From Acetofilamentum sp. (GTDB lineage Bacteria > Bacteroidota > Bacteroidia > Bacteroidales > JAFGXI01): DNA of 5,408 bases. Positions within the stretch are counted from its first letter, which is position 1; each line of letters begins with the position of its first letter. Below the pieces are notes generated by a model. That model had not been told where the DNA came from. It searched no databases and saw nothing but the letters and a program-made list of their open reading frames with translations. Where the stretch lies: the NCBI GenBank assembly GCA_020720565.1, contig DYOK01000177.1, forward strand, positions 1-5,408, written 5' to 3'. Made by a program: the position numbers and the translations under genes. Positions 1 through 5,408 of this stretch are shown here, in pieces.

Positions 1-60
1 ATAGACGATTTCAGTAACTACAATTATGTTCGATTTAACAAAAAATTCGAAAATAGATGA
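1..60 (+). CDS. C-terminal tail of an unidentified upstream gene (partial)
   Basis: Frame 1 is open from the first base to a TGA at 58-60 and reads IDDFSNYNYVRFNKKFENR before the stop. The other two plus-strand frames hit stops within the first 15 bases. The residue mix (aromatics, Asn, Lys, Arg) and the codons resemble real Bacteroidota coding sequence more than random AT-rich DNA. It would be the last 19 residues of a gene that begins left of the window. The tail is too short to assign a family, and one minus-strand frame is also open here, so this is a tentative call. Confidence 0.4.
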   Translation: MDDFSNYNYVRFNKKFENR

Positions 61-71
61 ACCGATTGCTG

Positions 72-91
72 TCGAATTCAATTAAATTCGA
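72..91. repeat. Imperfect 20-bp palindrome
   Basis: The sequence TCGAATTCAATTAAATTCGA is its own reverse complement except at one mismatched symmetric pair (C at 79 against A at 84). It sits 11 bp after the putative upstream stop and about 145 bp before the aminopeptidase start. It could be an operator-like site or part of a transcript-end stem, but there is no adjacent T-tract and the composition is AT-rich. Function is unknown. Confidence 0.45.
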
Positions 92-192
92 TAATTTTAT
101 TACCAATAATAAATTAGGTCATTAAAAAATATATATTGGCTTATTTTATTTACTTATCGGCTTAATAAACTTCAAGTTATAAAATAATAAAC

Positions 193-205
193 AGGTCTAC
201 GACCT
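193..205 (+). other. Small GC-richer hairpin upstream of the aminopeptidase gene
   Basis: AGGTC (193-197), loop TAC, GACCT (201-205) form a perfect 5-bp stem with a 3-nt loop, ending 31 bp before the aminopeptidase ATG. It stands out because the surrounding 100 bases are almost all A and T. No T-run follows, so it is not a convincing terminator. It may be a leader-transcript structure or chance. I found no clear Bacteroidota promoter (TTTG about 20 bp before TAnnTTTG) in 61-236. Confidence 0.3.
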
Positions 206-236
206 TAATCTATTCCAAACCAAATTTCGAAGCAAT

Positions 237-1655
237 ATGAAACTAAAAATAGTACAACAAATAAATGAATTTGATATTCAAATTCTATCTAAACAACATA
301 ATCAATTATCTGATTATATCGATGAAAACCAAGTCGCTTTTGTAAATGAAAAGTTTGACCAAAAAGCTGAATTGGTTCATCTCGATTTAATGCGACGACA
401 CATCGTAATCGTCGATAAAATATCGAAAAATTCTGTTCATGCACAAGTTGAACAATATCGAAAAATTGGGGCTCAAATTTTTAAACTGAGCAACACAAGC
501 AAATTAGATCAAGTCGCTTTATCCGATAATGGTTTTGAGGCTACAGCGTTTTTGGCTATCATCGAGGGTTTTTTACTTTCGGCTTACACTTTCGATAAAT
601 ATTTTACGGACAAATCGAGAGAAAAAATATTCATTAAAAATATTAAAGTTCAAACAACAATTGAAGCCGACACGTTTAAGGAATTAAAAAATGTTTGTGA
701 TGCGGTTATCTCTGCTAGAAATCTAGTCAACGAACCACTTTCGTATCTATCGGCCGAACAATTAGGCGAAGAAGTTATAGAAGCTTCGGCAGCGTATGGG
801 TTTAAAGCCGATGTTTTGGGTAAAAAACAAATTGAAGCCCTCAAATTTGGCGGCTTGTTAGCCGTAAACAAAGGGAGTTTCGACCCACCGTCGTTTTCGA
901 TACTTGAATGGAAACCCAAAAAACATCGAAACAAACAACCTATAATTCTTGTTGGTAAAGGCGTTGTTTTCGATACAGGCGGTTTAAGTTTAAAACCTAC
1001 CGCAGGTAGCATGGACGAAATGAAATCGGATATGGCTGGAGCAGCGGCTGTTTTGGGTGCTTTTCAAGCCATTGCGGCCAATCAACTCGACTTGTATGTG
1101 ATTGGATTGATTCCTGCTACCGATAATCGTCCTGGAAATAAAGCCTACGCACCTCAAGATGTGATTGTAATGCACGATGGCACGAAAGTCGAAGTGCTTA
1201 ACACTGACGCAGAGGGTCGTATGATTTTGGCCGATGCACTTAGTTATGCCAAACGATATAAACCCGAGCTGGTAATTAATCTAGCCACACTTACTGGTTC
1301 TGCACATGCAGCCATTGGGCCTTATGGTATTGTGAGCATGGGTAATGCAGAACAGGACGTGATGTCGAAACTGAAACAAAGTGGCGAAAATGTTTACGAA
1401 CGTTTGGTAGAATTCCCATTTTGGGAAGAATATGGAGAACTGAATAAATCTGATGTGGCCGATATTAAAAATGTAGGTGGAAAATATGGCGGAGCCATCA
1501 CCGCAGGAAAATTTTTAGAACATTTTACCGATTATCCATTTATCCATCTCGATATCGCTGGTGTAGCCTTTTTGCCATCTAAAGACGCCTATCGCCCGAA
1601 AGGAGGCAGTGGAATAGGCGTTAGATTATTATACGATTTTCTGAAAAACTACTAA
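237..1655 (+). CDS. pepA: Leucyl aminopeptidase, peptidase family M17
   Basis: This is a cytosolic two-metal exopeptidase that removes N-terminal residues, typically Leu and other hydrophobics, during peptide turnover; the family forms hexamers. Residues 1 to about 140 are the variable N-terminal domain, and about 145-472 are the catalytic domain. All family active-site residues can be seen. Metal ligands are K241 and D246 (in VGKGVVFDTGG), D265 (in MKSDM), and D324 and E326 (in NTDAEGR). The catalytic pair is K253 and R328. The C-terminal segment VGGKYGGAITAGKFLEHF followed by HLDIAG is also typical. At 472 residues it is slightly shorter than E. coli PepA (503). No signal peptide or membrane segment is visible. 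The ATG at 237 is the natural start; it has no Shine-Dalgarno sequence, as is usual in Bacteroidota. The stop is 4 bp before the next gene, so the two are probably co-transcribed. The symbol is by family resemblance. Confidence 0.96.
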   Translation: MKLKIVQQINEFDIQILSKQHNQLSDYIDENQVAFVNEKFDQKAELVHLDLMRRHIVIVDKISKNSVHAQVEQYRKIGAQIFKLSNTSKLDQVALSDNGFEATAFLAIIEGFLLSAYTFDKYFTDKSREKIFIKNIKVQTTIEADTFKELKNVCDAVISARNLVNEPLSYLSAEQLGEEVIEASAAYGFKADVLGKKQIEALKFGGLLAVNKGSFDPPSFSILEWKPKKHRNKQPIILVGKGVVFDTGGLSLKPTAGSMDEMKSDMAGAAAVLGAFQAIAANQLDLYVIGLIPATDNRPGNKAYAPQDVIVMHDGTKVEVLNTDAEGRMILADALSYAKRYKPELVINLATLTGSAHAAIGPYGIVSMGNAEQDVMSKLKQSGENVYERLVEFPFWEEYGELNKSDVADIKNVGGKYGGAITAGKFLEHFTDYPFIHLDIAGVAFLPSKDAYRPKGGSGIGVRLLYDFLKNY

Positions 1656-1659
1656 TTCT

Positions 1660-3198
1660 ATGCTCGTTAAAACATACGGGGCAGCTGTTTTTGGTGTCGA
1701 TGCCAAAGTGATAACCGTCGAAGTGAATGTGTCGTTCGGAATAAATTTCTATTTGGTCGGATTGCCCGATAGTGCCGTAAAAGAAAGCCAACAACGCATC
1801 GAATCGGCTATAAAAACGAATGATTACAAATGGCCAGGCAAAAAAATTGTGGTTAATATGGCTCCGGCCGACATTCGAAAAGAGGGTTCTGCTTACGATT
1901 TAACCATTGCCATGGCAATTTTAGCCGCCACCGAACAAATAGAAGCACCACAAATTGCAGATTTTATGATTATGGGCGAATTGTCGTTAGACGGTAGCAT
2001 TTTGCCCATTAAAGGGGCATTGCCCATTTCCATTCAAGCCCGAAAAGAAGGATTTAAAGGCCTTATTGTGCCCAAACAAAACGCCAGAGAAGCCGCAGTT
2101 GTTAACGACTTAAAGGTATACGGCGTTTCACATTTAAACGAAGTAATCGATTTACTGACAGGCCAACCCAGTATCGAACCGACCATCGTTCACACCCGCG
2201 ATGAGTTCTTTGCCAACTCAGGCGTTTTTAATTTCGATTTTGCAGATGTCAAAGGCCAAGAAAATGTGAAGCGAGCGCTCGAAATTGCAGCGGCAGGAGG
2301 TCATAATATAATTTTGATTGGCCCGCCAGGAGCTGGAAAAACCATGTTGGCCAAACGATTTCCAAGCATCCTTCCACCTTTAAGCCTGCAAGAGGCACTT
2401 GAAACAACAAAAATTCATTCTGTAGCTGGCAAAATTGATAAAGGAACTAGTTTGTTGACTGTTCGTCCATTTCGTTCGCCGCATCATACCATAAGCGATG
2501 TGGCTTTGGTGGGCGGAGGGGCATTCCCTCAACCGGGCGAAATTTCTTTAGCACACAATGGTGTTTTGTTTTTAGATGAATTGCCCGAATTTCAACGTAC
2601 TGTGCTTGAGGTGATGCGTCAACCATTAGAAGAGCGTAAAGTGAGTATTTCTAGAGCGAGGTTTGCGGTCGATTATCCTGCAAGCTTCATGTTGGTTGCC
2701 TCTATGAATCCGTGCCCTTGCGGATATTATAACCATCCCGACAAAGAATGCGTTTGTAGTCCTGGTGTTGTACAAAAGTATTTGAATAAGATATCGGGGC
2801 CTTTGTTAGACCGTATCGACATTCATCTCGAAGTTATTCCGGTGCCATTCGATAAACTGAATGAGCAAAGCGAGGGCGAACGTAGCGAAGTGATTCGTGA
2901 GCGGGTTATTAAAGCCAGAATGATACAAATTGAGCGTTTTGGAGAACAATCGGAGACACATGCCAACGCTCAAATGCAGCCTAAACAGATTCAACAGTAT
3001 TGCCAACTCGACAAACCAAGCCAAAATTTGGTTAAAACAGCTATGGAACGTTTAGGATTATCGGCGCGAGCATACGATCGTATTCTTAAAGTATCGCGTA
3101 CCATTGCCGACCTCGAAGCATCGGAGCATATTCAACACTTACATGTAGCCGAAGCCATTCAATACCGAAGTCTCGACCGCGAAAGTTGGGCGAGCTAA
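1660..3198 (+). CDS. yifB: YifB/ComM family Mg-chelatase-like AAA+ ATPase
   Basis: This is a cytoplasmic AAA+ ATPase of the YifB/ComM family. In naturally competent proteobacteria, ComM is a hexameric helicase that drives branch migration while transforming DNA is integrated; in other bacteria the role is unclear. Residues 1 to about 170 form the N-terminal ChlI/Lon-protease-like fold, with GINFYLVGLPDSAVKES near the start. The AAA+ core spans about 190-400. It has Walker A GPPGAGKT (221-228), Walker B VLFLDE (302-307), the conserved FRSPHHTISD (271-280) and DRIDIHLE (384-391). The C-terminal lid (about 440-512) carries GLSARAYDRILKVSRTIADL, with likely sensor-2 arginines. Four cysteines, C352, C354, C364 and C366 (CPCG then CVC), could bind zinc; E. 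coli ComM lacks this pattern, but many YifB proteins have it. The length of 512 is normal for the family. It starts 4 bp after the aminopeptidase stop with no ribosome binding site, consistent with one transcript and translational coupling. Confidence 0.95.
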   Translation: MLVKTYGAAVFGVDAKVITVEVNVSFGINFYLVGLPDSAVKESQQRIESAIKTNDYKWPGKKIVVNMAPADIRKEGSAYDLTIAMAILAATEQIEAPQIADFMIMGELSLDGSILPIKGALPISIQARKEGFKGLIVPKQNAREAAVVNDLKVYGVSHLNEVIDLLTGQPSIEPTIVHTRDEFFANSGVFNFDFADVKGQENVKRALEIAAAGGHNIILIGPPGAGKTMLAKRFPSILPPLSLQEALETTKIHSVAGKIDKGTSLLTVRPFRSPHHTISDVALVGGGAFPQPGEISLAHNGVLFLDELPEFQRTVLEVMRQPLEERKVSISRARFAVDYPASFMLVASMNPCPCGYYNHPDKECVCSPGVVQKYLNKISGPLLDRIDIHLEVIPVPFDKLNEQSEGERSEVIRERVIKARMIQIERFGEQSETHANAQMQPKQIQQYCQLDKPSQNLVKTAMERLGLSARAYDRILKVSRTIADLEASEHIQHLHVAEAIQYRSLDRESWAS

Positions 3199-3296
3199 AG
3201 CATTTTTGAAGCGTAACTTTTGAATTCCTAATTTGGCTAGACTTGGCAAAGCCATCCAGAAAGACACACCGCAAATGTCCATTACATCAAAACGCT
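3199..3296. other. Convergent intergenic gap, no strong terminator
   Basis: These 98 bp separate the stop of the ATPase gene from the stop of the minus-strand gene facing it, so transcription from both sides should end here. The only stem I see is TGGCT (3234-3238) with AGCCA (3250-3254), five pairs around an 11-nt loop and no T-tract on either strand. It could be a weak bidirectional hairpin, but the support is poor. No gene fits in the gap. Confidence 0.35.
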
Positions 3297-4805
3297 CTAT
3301 TTTTCGATATCTTCGTGTTGATAAGTATCCAATTCCAAACCATCTTGACGCACCCGTTCGATGCGTTTAATTCCATCGCGATTTAGAACGACACGGTATC
3401 GTTTAAACCCGATACCAGCTTCGGTATAGAATTTTTGGATAATATTGATGTGGTACACCCTGTCTTCTTCTGATTTAACCAACTTCCCGTTTTTAACAAA
3501 AAAGTATGATTTTCGTGTATTGTCCATGTTTTGTGTAAAACGAAACAAATTAAAACGGGTAATATCGACGATACTGTTCAGCTTGTCGTCGTTGAGTTCT
3601 TCGCCAAGTTTTTGTGGATAAAGCATAATCATTTTTTTATATTGAATGATTTGCTCACCGAATAAGTCGTCGTCGACACTAATGGTACGGTCGATAAAAC
3701 GATATTTTTTTACTTTTGGTCCCAATTTTTGATATGGAACAAACCTAAAATTCTCTTTTATCAGACCGACTTTGTTTTTGTTCGAATTGAAAATGGCAAT
3801 TTTGTAATCGTAATATAAACTTTTAGCTTTACTGATAAACAAGTTGCTGACCCAACCTTTGATACGGTCCTTCATCATGTAACTGATGACCAAGGCAACA
3901 AACACGGTACTTGAAATACTTCCGTAACGCATTTGATAATAAAAGGCAATCCCGGTCGAAAACAACATAGCTAAACCTGCGGCTATGGCAAAGATGGTTT
4001 GTTCGGCTAGAGTCCCGTCTTTTCGGATGTCTTTACTCAAAAACAAAATACTGTCCACATATTTTTTGAGCTGACTGCGTTTGTATATAATGTACTCATG
4101 ATTTAGCTTTTCGATTGAAACCCCATTGTAGAATTTTTTTTCTTTGTACGCTTGTTCATACTTAAGCAAATCAATCATTGATTGAAGATTCGAAACACAG
4201 TGCCCGTTGTTTTTTTCGAGGTAATTCAATAGAAGAACAATCTGGTGTTCGACCGAATTGCTGATATACTCGTCGCTAAAATAGAGTAAATTTATTTGTT
4301 CGTTGGACAGATTTTTTTCGCTGAGTAAAGAAACTGCACCGCGATAAAGCTCTAAGACAGAACGAATAAGATCAAGAAGATTATTAATGGGTTCACCAGT
4401 ATTTTTAGCTTTACATTGACGTCTGGTTAATTTAATTGCCAAATGTATGGCACTACTAATGACAGTAGCCAACATTTTGGAGGTAGTTTCGATTTCGACC
4501 CACTCATTTTTGTTTAGATCGGATTTTGTTCGTTCCGAAAGAAGTTTAAATTTATTGAGGGGACTATTTGGGTCTTGGATTAGTTGTAATAGTGTCCATT
4601 CGGGTGTATTGTACCGAATATTGACACGACTATCTTGATAAAACTGTTCTCTGCTGTAGGTTTGCTCGTTGATATTTAAACCATTAGGGATAAACAAATA
4701 TGTTAAAACCCTGTAGGCCGAGTCCTTTTTATCGAAAACGCTGTAATACGTTTGTTTAATTTCGATACTGTATTTGTCGTGTATTTTTAATATGTCTTTT
4801 ATCAA
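3297..4805 (-). CDS. Uncharacterised 502-residue protein with a two-helix membrane hairpin
   Basis: I do not recognise a named family. Residues 1 to about 260 are soluble and mainly helical by composition, with Lys and Arg just before the membrane part. Two hydrophobic segments follow: TM1 about 269-290 (AIAAGLAMLFSTGIAFYY) and TM2 about 298-312 (VFVALVISYMM). A short loop containing QMRYGS joins them, and KDRIKG comes directly after TM2. Positive charges on both outer flanks predict that the two large domains are cytoplasmic and the hairpin is the anchor. Residues about 313-502 are soluble and strand-rich, ending in a charged region (RYRVVLNRDGIKRIERVR). There is no signal peptide and no enzyme motif that I can see. 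The start is TTG (4805-4803). An in-frame TAA lies 8 codons upstream, and the first internal ATG would be Met110, inside continuous protein-like sequence. From memory, unverified, proteins with this hairpin followed by KDRIK occur as hypotheticals in other bacteria. CpG-rich codons such as TCG and CGA match the core genes to its left. Confidence 0.85.
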   Translation of the reverse strand: MIKDILKIHDKYSIEIKQTYYSVFDKKDSAYRVLTYLFIPNGLNINEQTYSREQFYQDSRVNIRYNTPEWTLLQLIQDPNSPLNKFKLLSERTKSDLNKNEWVEIETTSKMLATVISSAIHLAIKLTRRQCKAKNTGEPINNLLDLIRSVLELYRGAVSLLSEKNLSNEQINLLYFSDEYISNSVEHQIVLLLNYLEKNNGHCVSNLQSMIDLLKYEQAYKEKKFYNGVSIEKLNHEYIIYKRSQLKKYVDSILFLSKDIRKDGTLAEQTIFAIAAGLAMLFSTGIAFYYQMRYGSISSTVFVALVISYMMKDRIKGWVSNLFISKAKSLYYDYKIAIFNSNKNKVGLIKENFRFVPYQKLGPKVKKYRFIDRTISVDDDLFGEQIIQYKKMIMLYPQKLGEELNDDKLNSIVDITRFNLFRFTQNMDNTRKSYFFVKNGKLVKSEEDRVYHINIIQKFYTEAGIGFKRYRVVLNRDGIKRIERVRQDGLELDTYQHEDIEK

Positions 4806-4811
4806 TGAGTT

Positions 4812-4850
4812 GTTGATTTGTTGAAGGTGTTAATTCGTTGATTTGATGAA
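4812..4850. repeat. Pair of 14-bp direct repeats upstream of the TTG-start gene
   Basis: GTTGATTTGTTGAA (4812-4825) and GTTGATTTGATGAA (4837-4850) agree at 13 of 14 positions and lie 25 bp apart start to start. A weaker partial echo (GCTGATTTA) follows at 4852-4860. They lie in the 110-bp gap between the two minus-strand genes, just 7 to 45 bp upstream of the TTG start. They could be binding sites for a regulator or merely low-complexity TTG-rich sequence. No promoter or terminator is clear in this gap. Confidence 0.4.
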
Positions 4851-4915
4851 TGCTGATTTATCGTCAATCTGTCTAGTCTTAAGATAAGGCTACGGGTTAA
4901 ACATTAATTTGTGTT

Positions 4916-5408
4916 TTACTTTTTCTTTAAACCTAATTCCTGTCTTGCTTCATCAATATTTATTTTCGCTTTATGTCCATGTTTTTCTAGAAGATGAAGT
5001 AAGTTAGACCCATTCAGCAGAGTAAGTGGTTTTGATTTTGAAAAGTCATATGCATCAGGACCAAAATCGGAAGTTGTTACTAATATTCCTTTTGTTGCAC
5101 CTTCATTCATAACAGTGCCATACAAATCACGAACAGCAGAAACACCAACTGTGTTTGTATATCTTTTTGCTTGAATAACAATTTTACCTCCACGTATAGG
5201 GTCAGGGTCAAAAGCAATTGCATCTACACCACCATCTTTACTAGCTTGAGTTACTTTAACTTCACCACCATTATGACTAAACTCACGCTCAAATATTTCT
5301 CTTATTAGATTTTCAAAATCTTCCCAATCCATAGATGCTAAATTTGTTGATGAATCAATATTTTTAGCAACTTCGTAATGAGAAATAAATCGTTTGTCAG
5401 TTCTGTTA
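4916..5408 (-). CDS. Mrr-type restriction endonuclease, C-terminal catalytic part (5' end beyond window)
   Basis: The visible 163 residues hold a complete Mrr-like PD-(D/E)xK nuclease domain. Restriction enzymes of this class cut foreign or modified DNA; E. coli Mrr is a type IV enzyme specific for methylated DNA. Numbering from the Met codon at 5332, the helix DWEDFENLIREIFE is followed by KDGGVDAIA with catalytic D37, then IVIQAKRY with Q54 and K56, giving the D...QxK active site. The conserved helix and strand VRDLYGTVMNEGATKG and ILVTTSDFGPDAY come next, then LLNGSNLLHLL. The domain appears intact and ends in a charged tail. The frame stays open upstream of that Met for 25 more codons (including ISHYEVAKNID and NLASMDWEDF) to the window edge, so the true start and any N-terminal domain lie outside. 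Substrate specificity cannot be judged. CpG is about fourfold rarer here than in the neighbouring gene, which suggests horizontal acquisition. It lies 110 bp upstream of the membrane-hairpin gene on the same strand; co-transcription is possible but unproven. Confidence 0.92.
   Translation of the reverse strand, partial: NRTDKRFISHYEVAKNIDSSTNLASMDWEDFENLIREIFEREFSHNGGEVKVTQASKDGGVDAIAFDPDPIRGGKIVIQAKRYTNTVGVSAVRDLYGTVMNEGATKGILVTTSDFGPDAYDFSKSKPLTLLNGSNLLHLLEKHGHKAKINIDEARQELGLKKK

Noticed and set aside
131..180. TTGG at 136-139 with downstream AT-rich sequence as a Bacteroidota-type promoter
   Set aside because: No TAnnTTTG-like -7 element occurs at the required spacing.
650..1175. Two minus-strand open frames (650-1012 and 990-1175) inside the aminopeptidase gene
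   Set aside because: They overlap a well-supported M17 gene in antisense and show no recognisable domain; they are shadow frames.
3234..3254. Stem TGGCT/AGCCA as an intrinsic terminator
   Set aside because: It has only five base pairs, a long loop and no T-tract on either strand, so I kept it as a remark and not as a terminator call.
2806..3274. Minus-strand open frames 2806-3024 and 3086-3274 at the end of the ATPase gene
   Set aside because: They lie mostly antisense to the conserved C-terminal lid of the YifB protein, are short, and have no recognisable features.
4447..4638. Plus-strand 63-codon open frame
   Set aside because: It is antisense to the N-terminal region of the 502-residue gene and has no supporting motif.
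1..5408. CRISPR array, tRNA or rRNA gene, insertion sequence or attachment site
   Set aside because: I saw no spaced repeat array, tRNA-like cloverleaf, rRNA motif, transposase or flanking inverted repeats anywhere in the window.

Overview
The window looks like a chromosomal segment of a Bacteroidota bacterium (inference). The DNA is AT-rich, no gene start has a recognisable Shine-Dalgarno sequence, and the two recognisable housekeeping proteins read like Bacteroidota members of their families. The genus cannot be fixed from this sequence.

Layout from left to right. Bases 1-60 hold what is probably the last 19 codons of an upstream gene. A non-coding stretch of about 176 bp follows, with a 20-bp imperfect palindrome and a small hairpin. 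Next come two tightly packed plus-strand genes: an M17 leucyl aminopeptidase (237-1655) with every catalytic residue intact, and, only 4 bp later, a YifB/ComM-type Mg-chelatase-like AAA+ ATPase (1660-3198). After a 98-bp convergent gap lies a minus-strand gene (4805-3297) for an uncharacterised 502-residue protein. It carries a two-helix membrane hairpin and has an unusual TTG start. At the right edge, also on the minus strand, is the 3' part of an Mrr-type restriction endonuclease gene (5408-4916). Its reading frame runs off the window, so the Met at 5332 is internal and the real start lies outside.

The left three quarters is ordinary core genome. The aminopeptidase and the ATPase are probably co-transcribed, although no shared pathway is evident. 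The right end is more accessory in character. The Mrr-type gene is strikingly poor in CpG compared with the neighbouring minus-strand gene, which suggests separate acquisition. I do not see a demonstrably new system. The points most worth following are the uncharacterised membrane-hairpin protein beside the nuclease gene, and whatever lies beyond base 5408.
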